Shown here piece by piece: positions 52,838-62,893 of a stretch of 64,000 bases of DNA. The stretch is from Ruegeria arenilitoris. Lineage in GTDB: Bacteria > Pseudomonadota > Alphaproteobacteria > Rhodobacterales > Rhodobacteraceae. Both the position numbers and the translations under genes were made by a program. Every line of letters begins with the position of its first letter. Within the stretch, counting starts at the first letter, position 1. The DNA is taken from contig NZ_WPZO01000005.1 in the NCBI RefSeq assembly GCF_013031355.1, forward strand, positions 1-64,000. The letters are read 5' to 3'. The notes under the pieces are model-generated. The model did not search any database. It had not been told where the DNA came from and saw only the letters and a program-made list of their open reading frames with translations.

Positions 52838-54586
52838 GTGAACATCAAAAACCGCATGATGATGCCGCCTCGCCACGAGCTGCAAAAAGTACGCAATCAG
52901 GGCATGACCTTTCTGGCTCTGGCATTTCTGTTCAGCATATTCGTCAACATCCTGATGCTGACCGGGCCTTTGTTCATGTTGCAGGTCTATGACCGGGTGC
53001 TGGGGTCGCGCGCAGTGGAAACGCTGACGGCACTGTTCTTGTTGGTGACGTTGCTCTACGCGCTCATGGCGATGCTGGATTATGCCCGCGGCAGAATCGT
53101 CGCGCGGTTCGGGGCCCGCTTCCAGTCACAACTGGATGAACGTGTGTTCGACGCAACCCTTCGCCGGTCGTTGTACCCGCAGGCGCGATCCGCTCCGGCA
53201 ACGGCGCTGCGCGACCTCGAGTCGATTCAAAACCTGTGTTCCTCACCCGTGTTGCTGGCGGTGATGGATATCCCGTGGACCCCGGTTTTTCTGGCGGCGA
53301 TCTTCCTGTTCCACCCACTGCTGGGCTGGCTGGCCGTGGCCGGCGGTTCCCTGCTGATCATAATTGCGCTGCTGAACCAGGGTTTGACGCATCGCAAGGT
53401 GGCCTCGGCACAACGGGCTTCGGCGCAGGCCAATGCTTTTTCGGAACATGCCAGACAGGCCGCCGAGGTGGTACGATCACAGGGCATGCAAGAAGACATC
53501 ACCCAGCGTTGGCAACGCCAGCGGACCAACGCTCTACGCCAGACCATTGCCGCCAGCGACTGGACCGGCAGCTTTACCTCGCTTACCAAATCTCTGCGGT
53601 TGTTCCTGCAATCGGCGATGCTGGCGCTTGGCGCCTGGCTGGTGCTGCGCAATGAGCTGACGCCGGGCGCGATGATCGCCGGATCGATCCTGCTGGGCCG
53701 CGCGCTGGCACCTGTCGAACAGACGGTGGGCCAATGGGGGATGGTCGAACGCGCGCGAACGGCGTGGACCTCGCTGAACCGGTTTCTGGATGCGACCCCG
53801 CCCGAATTGCCGCGCACCAAACTGCCCGTGCCCAAGGCCGATCTGACCGCCAAGGGCCTGACGGTCATCCCACCGGGCGCGGACAAACCGACCCTGCGAA
53901 ACGTCACGCTGCGGCTTGAACCGGGCCGCGCGCTGGGTGTTATCGGTAAAAGCGGATCGGGAAAATCGACGCTGGCCAAGGCCCTTTTGGGCTTGTGGCA
54001 GCCGGCCGCCGGGGAAATCCGGCTGGGCGGGGCGACACTGGATCAATACGATCCCACCGATCTGGGTCAGCATATCGGTTACCTGCCGCAGGAAGTAACC
54101 CTTTTCAACGGAACCGTGGCCGAAAACATCGCGCGCATGTCGGAAAACCCCGATCCCGAAGCCGTTGTGGCCGCTGCCAAAAAAGCCAAGGCGCATGAGC
54201 TGATCCTGACGCTCAGCAAGGGGTACGACACTTTTCTCGAAGGCAATGACAGCCAGATGTCCGGGGGTCAAAAACAACGTATCGCTTTAGCGCGCGCCCT
54301 GTACGGGGACCCGGTCATGCTGATACTGGACGAGCCGAACTCGGCCTTGGACTCCGAAGGAACCGAGGCGCTGAACGCCGCTGTTCGGGGCCTGAAAGAG
54401 GCCGGAAAATCCGCCATCATCATGACCCATCGCCCGCAGGCGATCTCGGAATGTGATGACCTGGCAGTTGTCGAAAACGGTCAGGTGGTGAAATCCGGCA
54501 GCCGGGACGAGGTGCTGGCTGCCATGGTACAGAATGCCGGTGCGATCAAACGGGGCCTCAGTCAGGTGAAAAAAGATGCAGTATAA
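52838..54586 (+). CDS. type I secretion ABC transporter (PrtD/LapB-like ATPase-permease)
   Basis: This 582-residue protein has an N-terminal membrane domain (about residues 20-300) and a C-terminal ATPase. Motifs are Walker A GVIGKSGSGKSTLAKALLG, signature MSGGQKQRIALARAL, Walker B VMLILDEPNSALD and the H-loop MTHRPQA. There is no C39 peptidase domain, so it exports intact proteins with C-terminal signals. The start is GTG with AAAGG upstream; an ATG at 52856 is possible. It works with the HlyD and TolC proteins in this locus. Confidence 0.92.
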   Translation: MNIKNRMMMPPRHELQKVRNQGMTFLALAFLFSIFVNILMLTGPLFMLQVYDRVLGSRAVETLTALFLLVTLLYALMAMLDYARGRIVARFGARFQSQLDERVFDATLRRSLYPQARSAPATALRDLESIQNLCSSPVLLAVMDIPWTPVFLAAIFLFHPLLGWLAVAGGSLLIIIALLNQGLTHRKVASAQRASAQANAFSEHARQAAEVVRSQGMQEDITQRWQRQRTNALRQTIAASDWTGSFTSLTKSLRLFLQSAMLALGAWLVLRNELTPGAMIAGSILLGRALAPVEQTVGQWGMVERARTAWTSLNRFLDATPPELPRTKLPVPKADLTAKGLTVIPPGADKPTLRNVTLRLEPGRALGVIGKSGSGKSTLAKALLGLWQPAAGEIRLGGATLDQYDPTDLGQHIGYLPQEVTLFNGTVAENIARMSENPDPEAVVAAAKKAKAHELILTLSKGYDTFLEGNDSQMSGGQKQRIALARALYGDPVMLILDEPNSALDSEGTEALNAAVRGLKEAGKSAIIMTHRPQAISECDDLAVVENGQVVKSGSRDEVLAAMVQNAGAIKRGLSQVKKDAV

Positions 54587-55892
54587 GGCGGATCAGGATA
54601 CACGCCCGGTGTGGCGGATCACGGTACCGGCCTTTGTCGGTTTTACGGCGCTGATTGTTCTTGTCGGCGGACTGGGCGTCTGGGCGGTTCAGACCCGTCT
54701 GGCCGGGGCTATTGTTTCGCAGGGGAGCATTGAAGTTCAAAGCAATAGGCAGGTTGTTGAACACCCTGATGGCGGCGTTGTCGGAGAGATTTATGTCCGC
54801 GACGGAGATGTGGTCGCCGAAGGCGACATGCTGGTCCGGTTGGACGATACATTTTTGTCATCTGAGAAGACCATCGTTGAATCTCAACTGTTTGAGCTGA
54901 TGGCGCGGCGGGTCCGTTTGGAGGCCGAACGCGACGGTGCAGGTGCCGAGGAACTGGCAACTCAGTTGGCTTCTGTTCAAGAGCAGGAAAACATAGATGC
55001 AGATCTGATCGCAGGTCAGCAGAGCTTGTTCGAAGCCCGGCTGGAGACCCTAACACAACAAACTCAGCAACTAGGCAAACAGCGCGATCAGATCGAAACA
55101 GAGATCGAAGGCACAGAGGCACAACTTGTCTCGCTGCGGCGTCAGGTTGAACTCATTCAAGAGGAGTTGGACGATCAAAAAAGCCTGCTAAATCGTGGCC
55201 TGACGCAGGCAAGCCGGGTTTCTGCCCTGCAGCGCGAAGAGGCCAGCCTGACCGGCGAGATTGGTCGGTTGGAGGCGACAGTTGCGCGCTTGGCAGGGCA
55301 AATTGCTGCAACAGAAATCGAAATTGTGGAATTGGCCGCCACGCGGCGCGAAGAGGCCATCACCGAACTGCGGGATGTTCAGACGCAGATTTTGGAATTG
55401 GCCGAGCGTCGCCTGTCACTGGATGTACGGCTGTCGCGGCTGGATATCCGCGCGCCTGTCGCCGGAACGGTCTATGGCAGTCAGGTCTTTGCGCTGCAGT
55501 CGGTGATACAGCCAGCAGAACCGATGATGTATGTGGTGCCGCAAGACACGCCGCTGCTTGTGGCTGCTCGAGTGGATGCGATTCATGTGGATCAGCTATT
55601 TGTCGGCCAACCCGTGTCCTTGCGCTTTCCGGCATTTAACCAACGTGAAACGCCCGAAATTGAAGGGCAGGTAATCACTGTTTCGGCAGATACCTTCACT
55701 GATGAAAGCACCGGCCAGACCTATTACCGTGCGGAAGTTGCTCCGGAAGACAGTGAAATCGAACGTCTGAACGGTCAAGCTTTGCTGCCCGGTATGCCGG
55801 TGGAAACCATGATCAAAACCGACGAAAGAAGCCCCTTGTCCTATTTGATCAAACCGTTGGCTGACTATTTCAACCGGGCCTTCCGTGAGTAG
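54576..55892 (+). CDS. type I secretion membrane-fusion protein (HlyD family)
   Basis: This 438-residue protein has one N-terminal membrane helix (VPAFVGFTALIVLVGGLGVWAVQ), a lipoyl-like segment HPDGGVVGEIYVRDGDVVAEGDMLVRLD, a long coiled coil (about residues 90-270), and the second lipoyl half RLDIRAPVAGTVYG. The C-terminal beta-barrel contains GMPVETMIKTDERSPLSYLIKPL, the typical end of PrtE/LapC proteins. The gene overlaps the ABC gene by 11 nt. Confidence 0.93.
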   Translation: MQYKADQDTRPVWRITVPAFVGFTALIVLVGGLGVWAVQTRLAGAIVSQGSIEVQSNRQVVEHPDGGVVGEIYVRDGDVVAEGDMLVRLDDTFLSSEKTIVESQLFELMARRVRLEAERDGAGAEELATQLASVQEQENIDADLIAGQQSLFEARLETLTQQTQQLGKQRDQIETEIEGTEAQLVSLRRQVELIQEELDDQKSLLNRGLTQASRVSALQREEASLTGEIGRLEATVARLAGQIAATEIEIVELAATRREEAITELRDVQTQILELAERRLSLDVRLSRLDIRAPVAGTVYGSQVFALQSVIQPAEPMMYVVPQDTPLLVAARVDAIHVDQLFVGQPVSLRFPAFNQRETPEIEGQVITVSADTFTDESTGQTYYRAEVAPEDSEIERLNGQALLPGMPVETMIKTDERSPLSYLIKPLADYFNRAFRE

Positions 55893-55907
55893 CAGAGACA
55901 GCGGTTT

Positions 55908-57947
55908 TCAGGCCTGTTCGACATTCCCCAGCAGGATCGCGGTCATGTCCGTGGCAATCACGTTGTCCACTGCCGTCACGTGTACACCGGTTTCGTAGCT
56001 GACATTCGTTTCCGTGATGCCCGACAGGTCTGCGTCCTTGTCCAGGAACACCCATTCCGCATCTTTCTCGGCCGGCAAGCCGACGGATAACTTGAGGATG
56101 GCCAACGCATCGAACGCGTTCACAATGCCATCCTGATTGACATCTGCCGCGATCAGATTCTCCGGCGTCGCCGGTCCCCATGTCGGGTCCAGCCCGACCG
56201 AAAGCCGGAGAACCTGCAAGGCATCCAGCGCCGAGATTTTGTCACTGGCCAGCGAATAGGTTTTGACGATGTCCAATTCGCCCTCAAACGTGCCCGACGG
56301 CAAACCCAGATCGAAACGCCCTTCGTCATCCGCGCGTACGCAGATGGTCCCGCCCCCGTCCGGGGTAAAGCGGATCTCAGCATCGGACAGGCCGGGATTC
56401 GCGGTTTCCGAGTTGATCGAGATGTCGCCCAAAACGCCGTCCGAACTATCCTGTTTCAGCCCGCCGAAATCTCCGAAATCCACCGGAATGTGATCCGGTC
56501 CGCCAAACCCAGCTCCGAACACTTCGGCGCTGGTCAGAGGACCCCCGGTCGCGGAATTGATGACGATCACCTCGTTGATGTATTCAATCTGCGCCCCCTG
56601 CGCGGTCGCGGTAAATGTCAACTGACCGGGCGTGCGCAGCAACGGATAGTCGAACAGGTCCAATCGGTCGACACCGGCATGAAAGCCGTTAATCGTCGTC
56701 GGGTCACTGCCATATTGCATGACAAAGATATCCGCACCGGTTCCGCCATCCATCGTTGTCGCCGCGATTCCTGCCACCAGAATGTCATCCCCTGCCCCGC
56801 CCATCAGGGTGGTCTCCAAGATGCTGCCGCTGAGTATGTCGTTCTGCGCCGACCCGGTAACCGTACCGAACCCGGACTGCACGATACCCAGATCATCTAT
56901 CGAAACGCTCAATTGCGTCAGCCCCGCATCTTGTTGCGAACCGACGAGGATTTGCAGTTCGTCCCCGACATGCGCGACACTCAACGTTTCGACGTTCTGC
57001 AGGCCGCTGTGTACGGTGTCGGCAAAACTGTCCAGATGCACCAACTGGCCATTCGGCGTCAGGGTAAACAGGGTAACACCGTCATCGCCGCCGCCCGCCA
57101 TGACAAACACATGCCCGTCAGCCTCGACCACGGCCAGATCCTGCACAGTTTCAAACCGCGTATGCAGCGAATCCAGAACGTGATCGGTTGCAATCAGACG
57201 TCCGTCTGCCGCCAGCTCCATTACGCTGAGCGAGTTGCTGCCCGCCCCTGCCACAACAACCCAGGACTGACCATCAGCCTGCACCACCTCGACCGCTGTC
57301 GGTGTCGCGATCCCCAGTGTTGCCAGCGCGTCGCTGTTGTCGACCGTGGTCAGGGCACCGGTGTTTTGATCCACATTGTAGGTGTTGATCGTGCCGCTTA
57401 TGGAATCGGCCGCAATCACGAAATGACCTGCCCCGGCTTGCAACACTTGCATCGAATCCGCCTGCCCTGCGACGGATGCCATCAGGCTCAGTGAGCCATC
57501 CCCGTTCACGGTATAGGTCGCGATTTGCCCTGTCGCCTCATGCGCGATGGTCAACACATTCCCAAGCTGAACAAGGGCCGAAATATCCCCGCCACCGACC
57601 AGCGAATCGGTTTCCTGCAAGGTGCCCACGGTCCCGTTCGGGTTCAGCTCATACCCGACCAGCCCGGTTGCAGTGCCCACATCCAGGATAAGTTGGTCGT
57701 CCCCGGCCAGCGCCACCGGCATAGCACTGTCGCCGACCTGATACGTGATCGTGCCGCTGAAATACTCGGTGTCCTGCAACTGTGGCAGAGCGCCCTCGAC
57801 CAGCTTCCACACCGTGATTCCACCGCCCGGGCCGGTCACGCTGTACAGATACGTTTCGCCATTAAGCGTTTTTAAAGCCGTATCGCCGATACCTGAATCG
57901 AGCGCTGCGCTCCCTGTTGCAACCACTCCTTCGAACTGAAGCACCAT
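55908..57947 (-). CDS. type I secreted beta-propeller/RTX protein with a dockerin-like region
   Basis: This is a 679-residue protein. Residues 1-355 look like a seven-bladed propeller built from lactonase/YVTN-like strands. Residues 362-415 carry RTX-type nonapeptides (LMGGAGDDIL, MDGGTGADIF). Residues 566-640 form a dockerin-like pair: SDKISALDALQVLRLSVGL, degenerate in its loop, and ADVNQDGIVNAFDALAILKL, a good calcium loop. There is no signal peptide, which fits type I export. It is convergent with the HlyD gene (15 nt) and divergent from the adhesin gene. The dockerin could bind a cohesin, and the adhesin has a candidate one. Confidence 0.75.
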   Translation of the reverse strand: MVLQFEGVVATGSAALDSGIGDTALKTLNGETYLYSVTGPGGGITVWKLVEGALPQLQDTEYFSGTITYQVGDSAMPVALAGDDQLILDVGTATGLVGYELNPNGTVGTLQETDSLVGGGDISALVQLGNVLTIAHEATGQIATYTVNGDGSLSLMASVAGQADSMQVLQAGAGHFVIAADSISGTINTYNVDQNTGALTTVDNSDALATLGIATPTAVEVVQADGQSWVVVAGAGSNSLSVMELAADGRLIATDHVLDSLHTRFETVQDLAVVEADGHVFVMAGGGDDGVTLFTLTPNGQLVHLDSFADTVHSGLQNVETLSVAHVGDELQILVGSQQDAGLTQLSVSIDDLGIVQSGFGTVTGSAQNDILSGSILETTLMGGAGDDILVAGIAATTMDGGTGADIFVMQYGSDPTTINGFHAGVDRLDLFDYPLLRTPGQLTFTATAQGAQIEYINEVIVINSATGGPLTSAEVFGAGFGGPDHIPVDFGDFGGLKQDSSDGVLGDISINSETANPGLSDAEIRFTPDGGGTICVRADDEGRFDLGLPSGTFEGELDIVKTYSLASDKISALDALQVLRLSVGLDPTWGPATPENLIAADVNQDGIVNAFDALAILKLSVGLPAEKDAEWVFLDKDADLSGITETNVSYETGVHVTAVDNVIATDMTAILLGNVEQA

Positions 57948-58103
57948 ATCAAATCACCCCACGCCAAATCTGGCACCGACTACAGGATGATCCGATGCCC
58001 AGTCCGAAACCAAAGCGGGAATGTGGAGAAAACGAGGAGTTCGGCTTCAGTTTAACTCAATTTTTTCTGGTCCGACCGCATGAGTCACCGAAGGGAAAGA
58101 CAG

Positions 58104-61100
58104 ATGAACAAAACCTGGACCCCTCGGGCGGGCGCGGAAACCACATGTGAGGGCAAGATGACCAAAGAACCCGATTCCAAAATCAATCCGGCTGCGGATC
58201 AGCCCGATTTCGAGCGTAAGCAGAACATTCGTCGGTGGATCGACGGCAAAATGCGCCGTTGGGCCGGTCGTGGCATTGCCGGTGGGCTCGGGTCGACAAT
58301 CCTGGCTCTGCCCGCACTGGCGCAGGCCACTGTCGAAGAGCTTTATGCCTTCCAGTTCGCGGAAACGATTCCTGGGGTACGCTCGGTCAAGGTGTTGGAT
58401 AATGGCGACGTTCTTCTGAAACTGGCCGATGGCCGAAAACTGGTTGTGGCCGCCGAAAATGTGCAGGTGCTGGACAGCGGAGCTGTCATGATTGCCGAGG
58501 GCGTCGTATCCGAGATCGCCCAATTCAGCATGGCCGAAGCCGGCGGCGCTGCTGCAGCCGGGGGGATCAGTGGAGCCGGAGCTGCTCTGGGTGGGCTGGG
58601 GCTGGCAGGCGCCGCTGCCGCTGGTGGCGGCGGCGGCGGAGGTGGAGGAGACGATGCGGCCCCAGCGCCTGCCCCAGCGCCTGCACCCAGTAATCCTGTT
58701 CTCAACCTCGCGGGTTCGCAAACCAACACTTTGAGCAGCGCCAGCATGAACCTCTCCGCGCCCGAAGGTACGGAAACAGTCGAAGTGACCATCGGCTCGG
58801 TCACCAAGACCGTGACACCCGAAGCGGACGGGTCCTGGAGCGTTTCACTGACCCCAGCCGAAGCCGCTGCCCTGCCGCAGGGTGAGCAAACCGTGACGAT
58901 CCGCAATCTGGATTCCGCGGGGGCGGAACTGTCGTCTGAAACAGTTACATTCGACGTGGATACCACCCCTCCGACCCTGACAATCACCGGATTCTCCGAC
59001 GGCGCGGTGATGAACGCGGCCGAACAGGCCACGGATATGACCATTACCGGTACGACAACGGCCGAAGACGGCCAGGCCGTCACCGTCACCATCTACGGAC
59101 AAATCTATGAAGGCACGGTTGTCGGCGGACAATGGAGCGTAACGGTCCCTGCCGCAGGGCTGGCCGTCATGCCGGACGGCGCGACGATTGCGGTTACTGC
59201 GGACGTCACCGATCAGGCGGGCAACCCAGCCGCGCAAGCCGGTGCCAGCTTTGATACGGATTTTACCGCTCCGACGGTTTCATTGGACCCGGTTGCAGGC
59301 GGATCGATTGAATTGATCGATGTCAGCGCCGACCTAACGCTGACGGGATCGACCACTGCCGTCGATGGTCAGCCAATTACCGTGACTTTTGACGGTCAAA
59401 CCTATTCGACCTCCGCAACGGGCGGCACTTGGAGCGTAGCAATCCCCAGCGCAGATCTGACTGGCCTGACGACTGGAGTACCCGCCGCATTCAACGTCAC
59501 TGTTTCCGATGCGGCTGGCAACGTCTCTGTCCCGGCCTCGGCCTCTGTCCCGGTTGATTTGACGGGCCCATCCATCGCCGTATCTCCGTTGTCCGTCGGC
59601 GCAGTTCTGAATGCTGTCGAAGCAGGATCGGATCTGACGATCTCGGGCACGACCGGCAATGTGCAGGACGGTCAACAAGTCACGGTCACCCTGAACGGCC
59701 AGACCTATACCGATACCGTCACAGGCGGCACGTGGAGCGTGACAGTCCCAACCGCCGATCTGGCGACTCTGCCTGACGGAGGGAGTTTCACAATCTCTGC
59801 GGACGTTTCGGACGCCGATGGTCTGGCGGCCCCTCAAGCCAGCGTACCTCTGGCCAAGGATGCGACCGCCCCAACGCTTTCGATCGACAGCTTTTCGGAC
59901 GGGGCCCTACTGAGCGCGGCTGAGCAGGGCACCGACCTGACCATCACGGGTTCGACCACGGCCGAGGACGGCCAGAGCGTGACCGTTTCGATGAACGGTC
60001 AAACCTACACTGGTGCCGTATCAGGTGGCACATGGTCCGTTACCGTTCCCACCGCGGATCTGGCAGCCTTGTCGGACGGGGCTACGATAGCGGTTACTGC
60101 AGATGTAACCGATCAGGCCGGGAACCCGGCGATCCAGGCCAGCAACAGCTTTGATACGGACTTCACCGCGCCGACAGTGATCATCACAAACCTGTCGGAT
60201 GGAGCTATCATGAACGCCGCGGAACAGGGCACGGACCTGACGGTGACCGGCACCTCTGACGCGGCGGATGGCACCGTGGTCACGATCGAAATCGCCCGAC
60301 CCGACGGCACCGTAGATGTCACCGGCACCACCACGGTCAGCAGCGGCACTTGGAGCTACACCGCCCCATCCTCGGACCTGGGCTCGTTGCAGGATGGCGT
60401 GTCGTATGACGTTGACGCTTCGGTGTCGGACCCCGCAGGCAACAGCGCAGGAGCAAGCACAAGCTTTGACACCGATTTCACGGCTCCGACCGTAACGCTT
60501 GATCCCTTGTCCGTGGGCTCCGAACTGGACGTGATCGAACAGGGCAGCGATCTGACGATCACGGGGGCCACAAACGCCGAGGACGGACAAACCGTGTCCG
60601 TCACCCTGAACGGCCAGACCTATTCCGGTGTCACCTCTGGCGGTACATGGTCGGCAACTGTCCCAACCGCCGATCTGGTGGCCCTGTCAGACAGTACCGG
60701 CTATCCGATCTCGGCCAGTGTATCCGATCAGGCTGGCAACCCCGCAACACCGGCCACGACTACTCTGACCACGGACTTCCGGCCGGTTTTGACCATGAAC
60801 CCCGTCGGCACGAACAACGCGGTTTCGCTGGCTGACGCGCAAGCATCTGGCGTAACCGTTTCGGGAACATCGACCGGCCTGAGCGCTGGCCAGGCGGTGG
60901 ATATTTCCCTCAACGGTAGCCCGATTGGCAGCACGACTGTGGCGGCAGATGGCAGTTGGTCTTTGGCCGTCCCGGCCTCAGATTTCTCGGGTATCGACTC
61001 GGGTGATGCCCTTGATTTCTCGGCGGATGCTACGGTTTCCGGCGGGCCGGACCCTGTAACCGCGACGGACGAGAACACCGCGCACGAACCTGCGAGCTAT

Positions 61101-62009
61101 GTCATCACTCAGGCCGGAATTTCCGGGAGCACGGTGACTTTCGAGGTCTACGCGGACTCGGACACGGATATTTCTGGCGGCTTCGCTCTCGCTATGAATC
61201 TGGGCTTCGACCCTTCGGTTGTGACCTACGATCTTGGGTCTGAAGTGCGAGGCAGTGGTCTTATCAGTTTGGTTGCCAACCCAGACGGAGCCTCGGTGAT
61301 CCGTTACTCCGGCATCTCTGGCATTCCCGACGGTATCAACCCGGTCATTGACTTGAGCCAGCCCGTGATGACCTTCGACATGACGGTCATCGATGCAACC
61401 AAACCCATTGAGCTGACGGTTGCGACTTCGGTTGGTGGGCATTCCGTCTTTCAACTCGGTACCAACGGTGATGACACGCTGGTCGCAACCAATGTGGACA
61501 ACATCATCCGCGGGCAGGACGGCAACGATGCGATTGATGTCTCGGCTGCAGGGCGTGACGTCGTCGTGTTCGAGGCAGACACGGTAGCCAACGGCGTCGA
61601 CACAGTGACAGGTTTCACGATCGGCCCGGCGGCCGAGGTGACGGATGCCATCATGTTCAGCGGCCTGAGCGTCGGAACCCTGCGCGGTGACGGAACAGAC
61701 GTCGAAACGCTGGCCGTTGGCGATGCGATCGGCGCCGATACCGGTGTTGTTGGTCTGACAACGGCTTTGGGCGATTTGTCCCAAAGCACGATCGAAACCG
61801 CGGTTGAGAGCTTTTCCGGGCTTCAGGCAGGTGACGAAATCTACGTCATGGCCACGGACGGGACTGACAGTGTTTTGATCAAGGTCGACTACAGCGCTCC
61901 GAACTCAGCATCTGTTGAAACCGTCGCGCAATTCACCGGCCTGGATGACCTGTCCGGCCTGAGCGCGGACAACATCCTGCATACCGATCCCACCGGAGCA
62001 ACCGCCTGA
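58104..62009 (+). CDS. Bap-like repetitive adhesin with cohesin-like domain, probable type I secretion substrate
   Basis: This is a 1301-residue protein. Residues 40-140 resemble the BapA prefix domain (RSVKVLDNGDVLLKLADGRKLVVAA). A Gly-rich and a PAPAP linker follow. Residues about 205-995 hold eight Ig-like units of some 100 residues (DLTITGSTTAEDGQ, GGTWSVTVPTADL, DQAGNPA, then DFTAPTV). Residues 997-1112 form a cohesin-like fold (VTFEVYADSD, FALAMNLGFDPSVVTYD, VMTFDMTVID). The C-terminal 190 residues resemble the export end of type I substrates (DTVTGFTIGP, DTDTGVV). The ATG at 58104 has GAAGGGA upstream; one at 58080 is possible. It is probably a surface biofilm protein. Confidence 0.82.
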   Translation: MNKTWTPRAGAETTCEGKMTKEPDSKINPAADQPDFERKQNIRRWIDGKMRRWAGRGIAGGLGSTILALPALAQATVEELYAFQFAETIPGVRSVKVLDNGDVLLKLADGRKLVVAAENVQVLDSGAVMIAEGVVSEIAQFSMAEAGGAAAAGGISGAGAALGGLGLAGAAAAGGGGGGGGGDDAAPAPAPAPAPSNPVLNLAGSQTNTLSSASMNLSAPEGTETVEVTIGSVTKTVTPEADGSWSVSLTPAEAAALPQGEQTVTIRNLDSAGAELSSETVTFDVDTTPPTLTITGFSDGAVMNAAEQATDMTITGTTTAEDGQAVTVTIYGQIYEGTVVGGQWSVTVPAAGLAVMPDGATIAVTADVTDQAGNPAAQAGASFDTDFTAPTVSLDPVAGGSIELIDVSADLTLTGSTTAVDGQPITVTFDGQTYSTSATGGTWSVAIPSADLTGLTTGVPAAFNVTVSDAAGNVSVPASASVPVDLTGPSIAVSPLSVGAVLNAVEAGSDLTISGTTGNVQDGQQVTVTLNGQTYTDTVTGGTWSVTVPTADLATLPDGGSFTISADVSDADGLAAPQASVPLAKDATAPTLSIDSFSDGALLSAAEQGTDLTITGSTTAEDGQSVTVSMNGQTYTGAVSGGTWSVTVPTADLAALSDGATIAVTADVTDQAGNPAIQASNSFDTDFTAPTVIITNLSDGAIMNAAEQGTDLTVTGTSDAADGTVVTIEIARPDGTVDVTGTTTVSSGTWSYTAPSSDLGSLQDGVSYDVDASVSDPAGNSAGASTSFDTDFTAPTVTLDPLSVGSELDVIEQGSDLTITGATNAEDGQTVSVTLNGQTYSGVTSGGTWSATVPTADLVALSDSTGYPISASVSDQAGNPATPATTTLTTDFRPVLTMNPVGTNNAVSLADAQASGVTVSGTSTGLSAGQAVDISLNGSPIGSTTVAADGSWSLAVPASDFSGIDSGDALDFSADATVSGGPDPVTATDENTAHEPASYVITQAGISGSTVTFEVYADSDTDISGGFALAMNLGFDPSVVTYDLGSEVRGSGLISLVANPDGASVIRYSGISGIPDGINPVIDLSQPVMTFDMTVIDATKPIELTVATSVGGHSVFQLGTNGDDTLVATNVDNIIRGQDGNDAIDVSAAGRDVVVFEADTVANGVDTVTGFTIGPAAEVTDAIMFSGLSVGTLRGDGTDVETLAVGDAIGADTGVVGLTTALGDLSQSTIETAVESFSGLQAGDEIYVMATDGTDSVLIKVDYSAPNSASVETVAQFTGLDDLSGLSADNILHTDPTGATA
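58690..61086 (+). repeat. tandem Ig-like repeats of about 300 bp in the adhesin
   Basis: About eight diverged units of roughly 300 bp encode the Ig-like domains. Six are close to the consensus [T/A]xTAPTV... DLTITG... GGTWSVTVP... DxAGN. The first and last are more diverged. Repeat number may vary between strains. Confidence 0.8.
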
Positions 62010-62017
62010 TCATCAAA

Positions 62018-62048
62018 ATGGCTGCCGGTCACTCTGATCGGCAGCCAT
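62018..62048 (+). terminator. hairpin after the adhesin gene
   Basis: ATGGCTGCCG (62018-62027) pairs with CGGCAGCCAT (62039-62048) around an 11-nt loop. It sits 8 nt after the stop and has no long T-run. It probably ends or dampens transcription before the SapC gene. Confidence 0.75.
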
Positions 62049-62067
62049 AGTAAAAAATGGGGCAATA

Positions 62068-62886
62068 ATGGCGCAGAACGGCCTGGTTCCAGTTACCGTC
62101 GCACGGCACGGGCAACAGTACTGGAAACGTTTCAACTCTTACGAATTTGCAGCCAATCGCGCTGACTGCGCAATTGTATTGCAGGAAGCTCCACAAATTG
62201 CCGCGGCCTTTCCGATTGTGTTCAGGGAATTTGGCGGGGGCGTTGAACCCAGGGCCGTGTTGTCCCTGACAGACGATATGCCCACGCCTTTCGTTTCGCA
62301 GGAAGGACGGTGGCTGGCGAGTTATGTTCCGTCCGAGCTGCGGTGCCATCCCTTTCAGGCACAGCCCCTCGGACAAAACACGCCCGACGGATCTGCCCTG
62401 TTTCAACTGAATGTGGATGAAACATCTGGTCTGCTCAGCACCAATCCGAAAGACGAGCCCTTCTTTGATCCGGCCGGAAATCTGTCACCTGCATTGCGGG
62501 ACGTGCAGCGATTTCTTCAAACCCGCGTTGCGGCCCGCGAGACGACTCTGGAGCTGTGCCAGACACTCAGGGTCATGGGGCTATTTGAACCCGCTGAATC
62601 CCACGACGGTGTCGCTTTGCCGTTCGGGTCATTGGGCATTTCAGCCCCGCGGCTCAAGAAACTGTCGGCGGCAGAGAAACTGAAACTGCTCGATTCGGAT
62701 GCGTTGCTGCTGGTCCATGCTCACCAAATCTCGCTTTGCCATTTCGCTTGGCTGGCACGGGTGCAGCAACAGTTAGCAGAGCAAAACTCACAACAGAAAT
62801 ACACCGAAAATTCAGACATTTCCGGTTTCCTTAGTGCAATGGCCAACGCGCAGAATGACGATGTCCTCGGAACCAGTGGGGTGTGA
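62068..62886 (+). CDS. SapC family protein
   Basis: This 272-residue protein matches SapC: WKRFNSYEFAANRADCAIVLQEAPQIAAAFPIVF near the start and SLTDDMPTPFVSQEGRWLASYVPSELRCHPF. Despite the name it is cytosolic, lacking a signal peptide. SapC-family genes are often encoded beside repetitive or surface-layer-like proteins and type I secretion genes in marine alphaproteobacteria. Its role is not established. Confidence 0.82.
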   Translation: MAQNGLVPVTVARHGQQYWKRFNSYEFAANRADCAIVLQEAPQIAAAFPIVFREFGGGVEPRAVLSLTDDMPTPFVSQEGRWLASYVPSELRCHPFQAQPLGQNTPDGSALFQLNVDETSGLLSTNPKDEPFFDPAGNLSPALRDVQRFLQTRVAARETTLELCQTLRVMGLFEPAESHDGVALPFGSLGISAPRLKKLSAAEKLKLLDSDALLLVHAHQISLCHFAWLARVQQQLAEQNSQQKYTENSDISGFLSAMANAQNDDVLGTSGV

Positions 62887-62893
62887 AACACCT

